Positions 41,428-50,789 of a stretch of 64,000 nt of DNA are shown here, one piece after another (the first letter of the stretch is position 1; each line of letters begins with the position of its first letter). The stretch spans positions 1-64,000 of the forward strand of contig JBOIDF010000003.1 in NCBI GenBank assembly GCA_050740455.1, given 5' to 3'. The translations under genes were made by a program, and so were the position numbers. The notes under the pieces were generated by a model. That model was not told the DNA's origin, ran no database searches, and worked only from the letters and a program-made list of their open reading frames with translations. The stretch comes from USCg-Taylor sp050740455. Its GTDB lineage: Bacteria; Pseudomonadota; Gammaproteobacteria; JACCXJ01.

Positions 41428-42757
41428 TACCCGGCTCCTGATCGCCGCGAGCGTCGTGCTCGCGGCCTTCCTGGGACTCACCGGACTGACCTTGGACGAG
41501 GCTTTTCGGGAGAGCGCGCTGGCCGCCGTCCGCGAGCAACTGAAGGTTCAGATCTACTCCCTGCTTGCCGCCGCCGAGCTCGATGACAGCGAGATATTGG
41601 CTGTTCCCAAGCGGCTTCCGGAGGTCCGCCTCGACACTCCGGGTTCGGGCTTGTATGCCCAGGTGAATGACGCCGCGGGGGACGTGGTCTGGCGTTCCCG
41701 CTCCATGCTCGGGTTGAGTTTGCCTTTTGCAGCCATCTACCACACCGGGGAGCCAGCGTTCCATGAACTGGAGAACTCGGAGGGATCGCGATTCTTTGCG
41801 ATGGGTCTCGGCGTGGTCTGGGAAGCCAGTCCGCAGAAGCGATACGGCTATACGTTCCACGTTGCCGAGAGCACGGAGCGGTTCAATGCCCTGGTGGGCG
41901 GTTTCCGGCGCAGTCTCTGGGCTTGGCTGCTCGGGGCCGCGCTCGTGCTCCTCGGCGTTCAAGGTTTCATCTGGCGCTGGGGGCTCGCGCCGCTGCGCCG
42001 GGTCGCCTTGGAGGTAGCGGAGATCGAGGCCGGGCGCAGGGACGAGCTCAGCTCCGCTTACCCGAAGGAGCTGCGACTTCTAACGGAGAGCTTAAATACC
42101 TTCTTAAGGAACCGCAGCGCTCACCTCGAGCGCTACCGCAATGCATTGGCCGATCTGGCGCATAGTCTAAAGACGCCGCTCGCGGTCATTCGCGGCGCCG
42201 TGGAGGAACGCGAGAGGGGGGAAGGATTTCAGGAGACGCTGCAAGAACAAGTCGAGAGAATCAACAAGGCCGTGGACTACCAGCTTCAGCGCGCCGCGGC
42301 CTCGGGCCGGACGGTGCTCGCGGTGCCCGTGGCGCTCGCACCGCTGGTGCGCAAGCTCCAGCAGTCATTCGCCAAGGTCTACGCCGGAAAGGCGCTGCGT
42401 TTCGATTTCACGTTGGATTCCAGGACCATGTTCCATGGAGATGAAAGCGATCTCCTGGAGGTGCTCGGAAATCTCCTGGACAACGCCTGTAAGTGGGCGC
42501 GGCGGGAAGTGGCGCTGCGTGTTACGGCAAACGGCGAGCCACCGGGATTACTGCTGGAAGTAGAGGATGACGGACCGGGGATCCCGGAGAATCTATACAC
42601 ACTTATCAGCCAGCGCGGGGTACGCGGTGACCAGAACGTCGCTGGCCACGGCATCGGGCTTGCCGTGGTGCGGGAGATCGTGGAGCGGGTCTACGGAGGC
42701 ACCCTGGAGTTCGACCGCGCCGAACGCGGCGGGGCACTAGTACGTGTGCGACTGTAG
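41399..42757 (+). CDS. PhoQ-like sensor histidine kinase
   Basis: A 452-residue membrane kinase. One helix lies at 9-33 (LNTRLLIAASVVLAAFLGLT) and a second at 173-192 (LWAWLLGAALVLLGVQGF), with a periplasmic sensor of about 135 residues between. HAMP is followed by the H-box ADLAHSLKTPLAV with His255, then NLLDNACKWA (N box), DDGPGIP (G1) and GHGIGLAVV (G2). All catalytic motifs are intact. TTG start inside the regulator gene, overlapping by 29 bases, so expression is coupled. Confidence 0.92.
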   Translation: MNRAGGLSLNTRLLIAASVVLAAFLGLTGLTLDEAFRESALAAVREQLKVQIYSLLAAAELDDSEILAVPKRLPEVRLDTPGSGLYAQVNDAAGDVVWRSRSMLGLSLPFAAIYHTGEPAFHELENSEGSRFFAMGLGVVWEASPQKRYGYTFHVAESTERFNALVGGFRRSLWAWLLGAALVLLGVQGFIWRWGLAPLRRVALEVAEIEAGRRDELSSAYPKELRLLTESLNTFLRNRSAHLERYRNALADLAHSLKTPLAVIRGAVEERERGEGFQETLQEQVERINKAVDYQLQRAAASGRTVLAVPVALAPLVRKLQQSFAKVYAGKALRFDFTLDSRTMFHGDESDLLEVLGNLLDNACKWARREVALRVTANGEPPGLLLEVEDDGPGIPENLYTLISQRGVRGDQNVAGHGIGLAVVREIVERVYGGTLEFDRAERGGALVRVRL

Positions 42758-42763
42758 ATCCGC

Positions 42764-42828
42764 TCAGAGGTTGAGAATGAATCTGCTGCGCATCCCGATC
42801 GCGGCGTCGCGTGCTCGTTCGCTCCAAC
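42764..42828. repeat. Inverted-repeat element, family B, partial copy
   Basis: CAGAGGTTGAGAATGAATCTGC and the following TGCGCATCCCG resemble the family B end, starting seven bases after the kinase stop. It is diverged and the other terminus was not seen. Confidence 0.45.
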
Positions 42829-42929
42829 AGCCCTGCATCAAGAATACAATATCAGCCTGATCCGTTCCCGGTGAAATACCGGGAAAGCCACATGGCAGAA
42901 GTGCAACAACCGGAGCGAGCTACATCTCA

Positions 42930-43448
42930 GTGATCCGTATCCTCGGCATCGATCCTGGCTCCCGGATGACGGGCTACGGCGTCATCGACGTCGACGGGCC
43001 GAGCACTTTCTATGTCGCCAGCGGTGGCATAAAAACCGCCGGCGATGCGCTAGCCCCGCGGCTTAGCCGCATCTTCGATGGTGTGACGGCGGCGATAGAA
43101 GAATATAATCCGCAAGAGATGGCGGTGGAGCTCGTGTTTATGAACCGCAACGCGGACTCCGCCCTGAAGCTCGGCCAAGCCCGCGGGGCGGCGCTAGTGG
43201 CCGGGGCGAAGCGTGGTTTACCGGTGTTCGAGTTTACCCCGGCGCAAATTAAACAGGCCATCGTCGGCCGGGGCAATGCCGAAAAGGCTCAAATCCAACA
43301 CATGATCAAGCTGCTGTTGAACCTCGAGACGCCGCCCGAGACCGATGCCGCGGACGCGCTCGCGGTCGCCCTCTGTCATGGCCACACGCGTGAAGGGCTG
43401 CTACGCATGCCCGGCGTGCGGCGCAACCGGCGGCGGCGGTTTCTATGA
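42930..43448 (+). CDS. ruvC: Holliday-junction resolvase RuvC
   Basis: A 172-residue resolvase. The acidic catalytic residues are in RILGIDPGSRMTGYG (first Asp), MAVELVFMNRN (Glu) and PPETDAADALAVAL (C-terminal Asp pair). It cuts four-way junctions bound by RuvAB. GTG start without a strong ribosome site. It overlaps ruvA by four bases (ATGA), and ruvB follows, the usual gammaproteobacterial order. Confidence 0.96.
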   Translation: MIRILGIDPGSRMTGYGVIDVDGPSTFYVASGGIKTAGDALAPRLSRIFDGVTAAIEEYNPQEMAVELVFMNRNADSALKLGQARGAALVAGAKRGLPVFEFTPAQIKQAIVGRGNAEKAQIQHMIKLLLNLETPPETDAADALAVALCHGHTREGLLRMPGVRRNRRRRFL

Positions 43449-44035
43449 TCGGACGCATCCGCGGACTGCTGATCGAAAAGCGGCCCCCGCATCTCCTGCT
43501 CGAGGCCCACGGCATCGGCTACGAGCTGGAGGCGCCGCTGAGCACCTTTGACCGCCTGCCTTCACTCAATGCCGAGGTGCTGTTATATACGCATCTCGCC
43601 ATCAGGGAGGATGCGCACCTCCTGTTCGGCTTTTTAACCGAGGCCGAACGGCGGCTGTTCCGCGCCTTGCTCAAGGTCAGCGGGATCGGCACCCGCACCG
43701 CGCTCGCCATTCTCTCCGGGTCTGATGTCGAGGAATTTACCAAGTGTATCCATGCGGAAGACATCGCCCGGCTGACACACCTGCCCGGGATCGGCAAGAA
43801 AACCGCCGAGCGGCTGGTGATCGAGATGCGCGACCGCCTCAATGATTGGACACCGCGCGCGGGGGCCGCGGGAGGGGCCTTCGCGGGATCCCATGACGCC
43901 TTGGCGGACGCGATCGAGGGTCTGGTGGCGCTCGGCTATAAAGCGCACGAGGCCGGGCGCTACGTGCAAGCCATCGATACCGCCGGGATGACGAGCGAAG
44001 CCATCATCCGCGCGGTGCTGCGCTCACAAGCATGA
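43445..44035 (+). CDS. ruvA: Holliday-junction helicase subunit RuvA
   Basis: A 196-residue protein with the OB domain (MIGRIRGLLIEKRPPHLLLE), tandem helix-hairpin-helix motifs (LLKVSGIGTRTALAIL and LTHLPGIGKKTAERLVIEM) and the C-terminal three-helix domain that contacts RuvB (ALGYKAHEAGRYVQAI). It binds the junction and loads RuvB. Full length; start coupled to ruvC. Confidence 0.96.
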   Translation: MIGRIRGLLIEKRPPHLLLEAHGIGYELEAPLSTFDRLPSLNAEVLLYTHLAIREDAHLLFGFLTEAERRLFRALLKVSGIGTRTALAILSGSDVEEFTKCIHAEDIARLTHLPGIGKKTAERLVIEMRDRLNDWTPRAGAAGGAFAGSHDALADAIEGLVALGYKAHEAGRYVQAIDTAGMTSEAIIRAVLRSQA

Positions 44036-44111
44036 GCGGTTTAGCCCCCGCCGATCGTGCCCTCATCAGTGACCACCCCAACGGTTAAACCGTGCGCGCC
44101 TTCACCACACG

Positions 44112-45146
44112 ATGACCGATCCGAATCCCTTGATCCTTCCCGACACCATGGCCGGCGACGCGGACGAAGCATTGCGGCCCCGCCGGCTCAAGAATTACGT
44201 CGGCCAGACGCAGGTGCGCGAACGCCTGGAAATCTTCATCACCGCCGCGCGGCGGCGGCGCGAGCCGCTCGATCATGTGCTCCTGTTTGGTCCGCCGGGA
44301 CTCGGTAAGACGACGCTGGCCCATATCATCGCCAACGAGCTGGGGGTCGCTTTGCGTCAGACTTCCGGTCCGGTGCTGGAGCGCCCCGGCGATCTGGCCG
44401 CGATCCTGACCAATCTCGAGCCACGCAACGTGCTCTTCATCGACGAGATCCACCGCTTGAGTCCCTTGGTTGAGGAGATCCTGTACCCGGCGCTCGAGGA
44501 GTTTCAGATCGATATCTTGATCGGCGAAGGTCCGGCGGCCCGCGCCATCAAACTGGATCTGCCGCCGTTTACCCTGGTCGGCGCCACCACCCGCGCCGGA
44601 CTGCTCACCTCGCCGTTGCGAGACCGCTTCGGGATTGTCGAACGGCTGGAATTCTACGACGCGGAGGATCTGACCCACATCGTGCGGCGCTCGGCGCGCA
44701 TCCTCGGCGTCACCGTCGATGCCGAGGGCGCCGGGGAGATCGCGCGCCGCGCGCGGGGCACGCCGCGCATCGCCAACCGTCTGCTGCGCCGCGCGCGGGA
44801 TTACGCCGAGGTCCGCGGCGATGGAGAGGTCGATGTAGACATCGCCAAGCGGGCTTTGGAATTGCTCAGCGTCGACACCCACGGCTTTGACATCATGGAC
44901 CGCAAGCTGCTCTTGACGATTATCGAGAAATTCGATGGCGGGCCCGTCGGCGTCGACAGCCTGGCCGCCGCGATCGGGGAAGAGCGGGGGACGATCGAGG
45001 ATGTGCTGGAACCGTTCTTGATCCAGCAGGGATTCATGATGCGTACCCCAAGGGGACGGACGGCGACGCGCGCTGCCTGGTTGCACTTCGGAGCCGCACC
45101 GCCCGAGCACCTCGCGAGCCAACCCGATCTGTTCGGCGAGCGCTAA
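44112..45146 (+). CDS. ruvB: Holliday-junction branch-migration ATPase RuvB
   Basis: A 344-residue AAA+ motor: LRPRRLKNYVGQ-type start (here ALRPRRLKNYVGQTQVRERL), Walker A FGPPGLGKTTLAH, Walker B VLFIDEIHRL, sensor 1 GATTRAGLL, arginine finger DRFGIVERL, and a winged-helix C-terminus ending in GFMMRTPRGRTAT. It drives branch migration with RuvA. ybgC, which often lies between ruvB and tolQ, is absent; a 65-base gap leads straight to tolQ. Confidence 0.97.
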   Translation: MTDPNPLILPDTMAGDADEALRPRRLKNYVGQTQVRERLEIFITAARRRREPLDHVLLFGPPGLGKTTLAHIIANELGVALRQTSGPVLERPGDLAAILTNLEPRNVLFIDEIHRLSPLVEEILYPALEEFQIDILIGEGPAARAIKLDLPPFTLVGATTRAGLLTSPLRDRFGIVERLEFYDAEDLTHIVRRSARILGVTVDAEGAGEIARRARGTPRIANRLLRRARDYAEVRGDGEVDVDIAKRALELLSVDTHGFDIMDRKLLLTIIEKFDGGPVGVDSLAAAIGEERGTIEDVLEPFLIQQGFMMRTPRGRTATRAAWLHFGAAPPEHLASQPDLFGER

Positions 45147-45211
45147 GCACGTTGCCGATGAATCGTTCCGCCCCAAACCCCATACCCCTTCGATTCTAGC
45201 CGAGCTTACAA

Positions 45212-45886
45212 ATGGCGACTGATCTTTCGATTACCAATTTGATCCTGGGCGCCAGCCTATTGGTCAAGTTCGTGATGGTGGTTTTAATCGCCGCTTCGCT
45301 TTGGTCCTGGACGGTGATCTTCAATAAACGTGCCGTGGTCAGGAAAGCGCAGCGCGATGCGGATAAATTCGAGGATCGCTTTTGGTCGGCCGACGACCTC
45401 ACGGAGCTCTATGACCGCATCGCGCAGCGCAGCCACGAGCCCTCGGGGCTGGAACGGATCTTTGAAGCCGGTATCAAGGAATTCGCGCGCTTGCGCCAAC
45501 AAGAAGGCATTGAGCCAGGCCCCGTCTTGGAGGGCGCGCAACGCTCGATGCGCGTAGCCCTGAACCGGGAGATCGAAGACCTCGAGCAGAGCTTGCCGCT
45601 GCTCGCCACGGTGGGCTCGGTGAGCCCGTACGTGGGCCTCTTCGGCACCGTCTGGGGCATCATGAACTCCTTTCAAGCCTTGGGCAATGTGCACCAAGCA
45701 ACGCTCGCCATGGTGGCCCCCGGGATCTCCGAGGCCTTGATCGCCACGGCGATGGGCTTGTTCGCGGCCATTCCCGCGGTCATCGCCTACAATCGTTACG
45801 CCAACGATATCGACCGCTTGTTCAGCCGCTACGACATATTCCTGGAGGAGTTTTCCTCCATTTTACACCGCCAGGCGCACGCCTGA
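45212..45886 (+). CDS. tolQ: Tol-Pal system proton channel subunit TolQ
   Basis: A 224-residue inner-membrane protein homologous to ExbB/MotA with three helices: LILGASLLVKFVMVVLIAAS near the start, TVGSVSPYVGLFGTVWGIMN, and ALIATAMGLFAAIPAVIAYN. The last two line the proton path. With TolR it energises TolA to hold the outer membrane during division. First gene of an intact tolQRAB-pal-cpoB run. Confidence 0.96.
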   Translation: MATDLSITNLILGASLLVKFVMVVLIAASLWSWTVIFNKRAVVRKAQRDADKFEDRFWSADDLTELYDRIAQRSHEPSGLERIFEAGIKEFARLRQQEGIEPGPVLEGAQRSMRVALNREIEDLEQSLPLLATVGSVSPYVGLFGTVWGIMNSFQALGNVHQATLAMVAPGISEALIATAMGLFAAIPAVIAYNRYANDIDRLFSRYDIFLEEFSSILHRQAHA

Positions 45887-45916
45887 ACGAAACATGGCCA
45901 GGGGAGTCTCAGGGGC

Positions 45917-46342
45917 ATGGCGGTGAGACACAAGCGTAAGCGCCTGATGTCGGAAATCAACGTCGTCCCCTACATTGATGTGATGTTGGTGTTGCTGATC
46001 ATCTTCATGATCACCGCACCGCTCATCACCCGAGGGGTCAAGGTGGATCTGCCGCAAGCCGCCTCCGAACCGGTGCCCCCGAGCGATACCGAACCGCTGA
46101 TCATCACAGTGGACAGGAAAGGTAATTACTATATTGATTTCGGGGACCACCGGCACGATCCCGTGAGCAAAGAAACGTTGCTAAACCGCGTCCAGGCCGT
46201 GCTGCGTTACAAACCCAATGTGCCGGTCCTCGTCAATGGCGATCAGGCGGTCGCGTACGCGCGCGTGGTAGAGCTGATGGCGGCGCTCCAGAGCGCCGGT
46301 GTGCAAGGGGTTGGGCTGATGACGCAGCCGCCCGAACGCTGA
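45917..46342 (+). CDS. tolR: Tol-Pal system protein TolR
   Basis: A 141-residue ExbD/TolR protein with one N-terminal helix, YIDVMLVLLIIFMITAPLIT, whose Asp carries protons, and a periplasmic domain with a PLIITVDRKGNYYID strand. It couples TolQ proton flow to TolA. It lies 30 bases after tolQ. Confidence 0.96.
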   Translation: MAVRHKRKRLMSEINVVPYIDVMLVLLIIFMITAPLITRGVKVDLPQAASEPVPPSDTEPLIITVDRKGNYYIDFGDHRHDPVSKETLLNRVQAVLRYKPNVPVLVNGDQAVAYARVVELMAALQSAGVQGVGLMTQPPER

Positions 46343-46349
46343 CGGCACG

Positions 46350-47252
46350 ATGGTTCGAAGGCGGCTCCGCTCGTTCCGATCGTTTATCTATGCTGTCGCG
46401 ATCCATGTGGTCGCGATTGGATTACTGACGCTGAGCCTGAACCTGAGCGACCGTCCGCCCTCATCCAAGCCAAGCTCTCAGATCGTACAGGCGGTCGCCA
46501 TCGATCAAACCAAGGTCGAAGCCGAGGTGCAGCGGCTGAAGGAAGCAGAACGGCGCAAGCGCAAAGACGAAGAAGCGCGCCGTGAGGCGCTTGAACGCGA
46601 TGTGGCCGCCGCGACAGAGAAGCGTCAAGCCGAGGAGAATCGCTTAGAGGAACTCAAGAAAGAACGAGCCATCGTACAAGAGCAAAAGCGGGAACAGCAA
46701 CTTAAAGAGGCTAAAGAAAAACGCCAGCGCGAGGAACGGAAGAAACAACAGCTGGCCGAGGAGCAGAAGCGAATCGCGCAAGAAAAAGCGCTCGCGAAAA
46801 AACGTGAAGAACGCCAGCAGGCCGAGGCGGAGAAGAAACGTCTCGCCGAGGAGCAACGCAAGAAGGCCGAGGCCGAGAAAAAGCGTAAAGAGGAAGAACG
46901 GCGCCAGCGGGAATTAGCCGCGGCCCTGGCCGCGGAGGAAAAAGCGCGCACCGAGGCTGCGCGGCGCGAGCACGATCAAAGTGAAATCAACAAATATATA
47001 AAACTCATCCGGACTCAGATCGGCAACACCTTCCATTATCCCGAGCGGGGACTGTCCTGCGAACTGTTGGTCAAGATGGTGCCCGGGGGCGACGTCGTGG
47101 ACGCCAAGGTGATACGATCGAGCGGCAACGCGGTGTTTGACCGGCAAGCGGAGATCGCGGTCCGCAAGGCGTCACCGCTGCCGGTACCCGACGATCCGCG
47201 CTTGTTTCGACAACTGCGCGAGATCCAATTCGTCTTCGAACCGGAGGTGTAG
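46350..47252 (+). CDS. tolA: Cell-envelope integrity protein TolA
   Basis: A 300-residue protein of three parts: an N-terminal membrane helix (SFIYAVAIHVVAIGLLTL), a long Lys/Glu/Ala-rich helical arm from about 50 to 205 (repeats like EEQKRIAQEKALAKKREE), and a C-terminal domain (IRTQIGNTFHYPERGLSCEL through FVFEPEV) that touches TolB and Pal. It spans the periplasm. The charged arm creates long open frames on the other strand, which are not genes. Confidence 0.95.
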   Translation: MVRRRLRSFRSFIYAVAIHVVAIGLLTLSLNLSDRPPSSKPSSQIVQAVAIDQTKVEAEVQRLKEAERRKRKDEEARREALERDVAAATEKRQAEENRLEELKKERAIVQEQKREQQLKEAKEKRQREERKKQQLAEEQKRIAQEKALAKKREERQQAEAEKKRLAEEQRKKAEAEKKRKEEERRQRELAAALAAEEKARTEAARREHDQSEINKYIKLIRTQIGNTFHYPERGLSCELLVKMVPGGDVVDAKVIRSSGNAVFDRQAEIAVRKASPLPVPDDPRLFRQLREIQFVFEPEV

Positions 47253-47254
47253 GC

Positions 47255-48553
47255 TTGAAGTGCTTGTATAGAGCGGCTGTGTGCTTGGCATTATTGGCGT
47301 GGTATGCAACCGCGCAGGGGGTATTAAAAATAAAAATCACCCAGGGCGTCGTGGGCGCGCTCCCGATCGCGATCGCCCCGTTCGATCCGCCCGGATCACA
47401 ACGGCCGGCCGTGGATATCGCCGCGATCGTTGCCGCGGATTTAGAAAGCAGTGGTGGCTTCGTCCCGATGCCGCGCGCCGATATGCCATCGCATCCCCAT
47501 GGCTTTTCCGAGATCAATTTTGCCGATTGGCGCCGGGTCGGGATGGACAATTTGGTGGTTGGGACTCTCCGGCCCGGTATCGAGACGGACTACGAGGTCG
47601 AGTTTTGGCTGGTCGATGTCTATAAAGGCACCCAACTTCTAGCGTATAAGGTGCCTGCAAAAGCGGCCCAGTTGCGGTTGGTGGCGCATCAGATAAGCGA
47701 CGTGATCTACGAGAAGCTGACCGGTGTCAAGGGAGCCTTCGCCACCCGCGTCGCTTATGTCACAGTCCAGGAGCGCAGCGGACGGAACAAGATCTACGGG
47801 CTGCAAGTAGCCGATATCGATGGGGAGAATGTACAGACCCTATTGACCTCACCGCAGCCGCTGATGTCGCCGGCGTGGTCACCGGACGGGAGGCGTCTTG
47901 CCTATGTTTCGTTCGAAGGCGGTAGTTCCACCATCTACGTTCAAGATCTCGGGAGCGGTCACCGCGACAAGGTAGCCGCGGAAACGGGGATCAACAGCGC
48001 CCCGGCGTGGTCGCCGGACGGAAGAAGGTTGGCCTTGACCTTGTCGCGCGATGGGGATCCCGAGATCTATGTGCTAACCCTCGCGAGCCGCCAATTGCGG
48101 CGCATCACGAACGACCCGGCCATCGATACCGAACCCTCCTGGTCACCGGATGGAACCCGTTTGGCGTTTACTTCCGACCGGGGTGGGGGGCCACAGATTT
48201 ATGAAGTCCCGGTCTCGGGTGGACACCCGCGGCGTTTGACACACGAAGGGGACTATAACGCTCGCCCCCGCTATTCGTCGGACGGGAAATTATTGGCGCT
48301 CGTTCACGGCGACGGCGGCAGTTACCGAATCGGCACCTACGATATGGAAACCGAGCGCCTGACGATATTGACCGACACCCGCTTGGACGAGTCTCCGAGT
48401 TTCGCCCCTAACGACAGCATGATCATCTATACGACGGTCGGGCCGCGGGGCACCGAGCTGGCGGCCACCTCGATCGATGGCCGAGTGAAGCAACGCCTGG
48501 CATTGTTGCGCGGGGAGGTCCGCGAACCGGCGTGGGGTCCGTTCAGATATTAG
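47255..48553 (+). CDS. tolB: Tol-Pal system beta-propeller protein TolB
   Basis: A 432-residue periplasmic protein. The signal peptide (CLYRAAVCLALLAWYATAQG) leads the N-terminal alpha/beta domain and a six-blade propeller with repeated SPAWSPDGRRLAYVS-type blades (also APAWSPDGRRLALTLS and EPSWSPDGTRLAFTSD). It binds Pal and TolA in turn. TTG start, with GGAGG 8 bases before it, three bases after tolA ends. Confidence 0.96.
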   Translation: MKCLYRAAVCLALLAWYATAQGVLKIKITQGVVGALPIAIAPFDPPGSQRPAVDIAAIVAADLESSGGFVPMPRADMPSHPHGFSEINFADWRRVGMDNLVVGTLRPGIETDYEVEFWLVDVYKGTQLLAYKVPAKAAQLRLVAHQISDVIYEKLTGVKGAFATRVAYVTVQERSGRNKIYGLQVADIDGENVQTLLTSPQPLMSPAWSPDGRRLAYVSFEGGSSTIYVQDLGSGHRDKVAAETGINSAPAWSPDGRRLALTLSRDGDPEIYVLTLASRQLRRITNDPAIDTEPSWSPDGTRLAFTSDRGGGPQIYEVPVSGGHPRRLTHEGDYNARPRYSSDGKLLALVHGDGGSYRIGTYDMETERLTILTDTRLDESPSFAPNDSMIIYTTVGPRGTELAATSIDGRVKQRLALLRGEVREPAWGPFRY

Positions 48554-48582
48554 AATCACGCAAGCACAGAGGAGATAAAACG

Positions 48583-49131
48583 ATGCAGACCACGAACATG
48601 CGAATGCTTATTCTGGCGCTGTCCGCTCTCGCGGTGGCCGGATGTCAAACGGTGGATGAGCTAAGCAAAGAAGACAGTGCGGCCACGGTGGAAGACCAGG
48701 GGATTTCTCCGGCCGAGATGGAAGCCATGGACGCGCAAGCCGGTGGCGTAGATAAGGGTGAGGGTTACCCGAATGCTGATGGGAGCGACGAGGGACGCGG
48801 TGGAGATGGGGCGCGTGTGATCTATTTTGAATACGACAGCGATGAGATCCGGCCGGAATTTCGACCGGCGATCGAGGCCCACGCCGCGTATATCACGAGC
48901 CACCCCGACACGGTTATCACGCTCGAGGGGCACGCCGATGAACGCGGCTCGCGGGAATATAATCTAGCCCTCGGGGAACGCCGTGCGCTCGCGGTGCGCA
49001 GGCAGATCACCTTGCTTGGCGGGTCCGCCTCCCAGATGCGCACCGTAAGCTATGGCGAGGAACATCCGGATTCCCCCGGACATGACGAAAGCGCCTATTC
49101 CCTCAATCGACGCGTAGAGATCAACTACTAG
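48583..49131 (+). CDS. pal: Peptidoglycan-associated lipoprotein Pal
   Basis: A 182-residue outer-membrane lipoprotein. The lipobox is ALAVAGC (Cys at about 22), followed by a flexible acidic linker and an OmpA-like domain that grips diaminopimelate in murein (VIYFEYDSDEIRPEF, ITLEGHADERGSREYN, LGERRALAVR). GAGGAG precedes the ATG. The linker is longer and more acidic than in E. coli Pal. Confidence 0.96.
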   Translation: MQTTNMRMLILALSALAVAGCQTVDELSKEDSAATVEDQGISPAEMEAMDAQAGGVDKGEGYPNADGSDEGRGGDGARVIYFEYDSDEIRPEFRPAIEAHAAYITSHPDTVITLEGHADERGSREYNLALGERRALAVRRQITLLGGSASQMRTVSYGEEHPDSPGHDESAYSLNRRVEINY

Positions 49132-49136
49132 AAACC

Positions 49137-50090
49137 ATGTCCGGCACGGCAGTTCGCTCATGGCGTGGCGCGTTGTTTTTAACGGCCTGTGCGCCTCTTT
49201 GCGTCATGGCGCAATACGAAGCTCCCATCGTCGAAGGCAATCCACCGAGTGTCGAGGCCCGGCTCGGACGGCTGGAACGGCTGCTCACTAACCGCGGTAT
49301 GCTGGATCTTCTGGACCAGGTCGAGCGCTTGCACCAAGAGGTGAAACGGCTGCGCGGGGAGCTGGAAGTTCAGGCGCATCGACTCGAAAAATCCGAAGAG
49401 CGCGATGAACGACTGTATTCCGACCTCGACCGCCGGCTGCAAGCGCTTGAAACCGGCACGGGCGGCCCGAGTGATCCCGGCAACGCTCGCAATGAATCCA
49501 CAAGCCCTGAGGTAATGAGTCCCCCGCGGGCGCCAGCGGCCTCCCGGCCTATGGACGATTCGAACCGCGCGCTCGAGACCCCGGCCGATACGCCGGCCCA
49601 TGACATCGGCGAGGCCCCGTCTTCCGGACCCGCACCCGGACAAGCACCTTCCGGGGTGGCGCCGGACACGGGAACACCGGTAACGGTCGCCGCTGCGCGT
49701 GCGAGCCACGAGGAAGACGACTACCGACGCGCCTTCGACCTGCTCAAGGTAGGGAACTACAATGACTCCATCTCTGCTTTCAATAATTTTATCGCGCAGT
49801 ATCCCAAAAGCGCGCACGCCGACAACGCGCAGTACTGGCTCGCGGAGGCCTACTACGTGACTCATCAGTATCAGCCGGCGATCTCTGAATATACGAAACT
49901 CGTTGAGCGCTACCCGGAGAGTCAGAAATTGACCCATGCCCTCCTCAAAATCGGTTACAGCCACCACGAACTAGGCCAGCTCGACCAGGCCAAGACCAGC
50001 CTCGAGAATCTCCGGGTTCGTTATCCAGGCACCACCGCCGCACGGCTCGCCGACGAGCGTTTGCAACGCATTCGCCTTGAGCAACCATGA
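49137..50090 (+). CDS. cpoB: Cell-division coordinator CpoB (YbgF)
   Basis: A 317-residue periplasmic protein. After a signal peptide comes an N-terminal coiled coil (GRLERLLTNRGMLDLLDQVE onward to about 100), a Pro/Ala-rich linker to about 185, then TPR pairs (YRRAFDLLKVGNYNDSISAF, AHADNAQYWLAEAYYVTHQY, LLKIGYSHHELGQLDQAKTS). CpoB ties murein synthesis to Tol energy at the septum. Last tol-operon gene. Confidence 0.94.
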   Translation: MSGTAVRSWRGALFLTACAPLCVMAQYEAPIVEGNPPSVEARLGRLERLLTNRGMLDLLDQVERLHQEVKRLRGELEVQAHRLEKSEERDERLYSDLDRRLQALETGTGGPSDPGNARNESTSPEVMSPPRAPAASRPMDDSNRALETPADTPAHDIGEAPSSGPAPGQAPSGVAPDTGTPVTVAAARASHEEDDYRRAFDLLKVGNYNDSISAFNNFIAQYPKSAHADNAQYWLAEAYYVTHQYQPAISEYTKLVERYPESQKLTHALLKIGYSHHELGQLDQAKTSLENLRVRYPGTTAARLADERLQRIRLEQP

Positions 50091-50123
50091 CCCGCGCACG
50101 CACGCTTCTATTCCACGACGCTC

Positions 50124-50789
50124 ATGCCCGCCACCGTTCACAAATCGTCCCCCGAGGCGAGTCTACGCGTCACCGAAATCTTTTTGTCGCTACAAGGCGA
50201 GTCGAGCCGCGTGGGTCTACCGACAGTCTTCGTGCGTCTCACGGGCTGTCCCTTACGCTGCCACTATTGTGATACGGCTTACGCGTTTCACGGCGGTACG
50301 CGCCTGCCGTTCAATGCCATATTAGAACGGATCACCGAGTATCATCCTCGTTATGTCACCGTGACCGGTGGCGAACCGCTCGCTCAGCCCGCATGTCCGG
50401 CCCTACTGCAACAATTGTGTGATCTCGGCTACCGCGTCTCGCTCGAGACGAGCGGCGCCCTCGACATCCGGCCCGTCGACAAGCGAGTCATGAAGGTCAT
50501 GGACTTGAAGACGCCGGGATCGGGAGAGGCCGGAAAAAACGACTATCGAAATATTCAGTATCTTGCGGCGACCGATGAGGTAAAGTTCGTGATTCGCGAC
50601 CGCATCGACTACGACTGGGCCAAGGAGATCATGCAGCGCTTTAACTTTCCGTGCGAGATCCTGTTTTCGCCGAGCAGCGGGGAGATAAACCCCGCTCAGA
50701 TGGCTGAGTGGATCCTGGAAGACCGGCTTCCGGTGCGCTTTCAGATTCAACTTCATAAGGTGATCTGGGGTGAGATCCCCGGACGCTAG
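50124..50789 (+). CDS. queE: 7-carboxy-7-deazaguanine synthase
   Basis: A 221-residue radical-SAM enzyme. The cluster motif is CPLRCHYCDT (Cx3Cx2C), with EIFLSLQGESSRVG before it and VTVTGGEPL after. It contracts the ring of carboxytetrahydropterin to CDG in the queuosine/preQ0 pathway. queC overlaps its last 20 bases, so the two pathway genes are coupled. The location after cpoB is standard in gammaproteobacteria. Confidence 0.95.
   Translation: MPATVHKSSPEASLRVTEIFLSLQGESSRVGLPTVFVRLTGCPLRCHYCDTAYAFHGGTRLPFNAILERITEYHPRYVTVTGGEPLAQPACPALLQQLCDLGYRVSLETSGALDIRPVDKRVMKVMDLKTPGSGEAGKNDYRNIQYLAATDEVKFVIRDRIDYDWAKEIMQRFNFPCEILFSPSSGEINPAQMAEWILEDRLPVRFQIQLHKVIWGEIPGR

Noticed and set aside
46625..46951. 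Reverse frames of Ser/Phe/Leu-rich protein
   Set aside because: They are the complement of the Lys/Glu/Ala-rich arm of TolA; no start signal or family.
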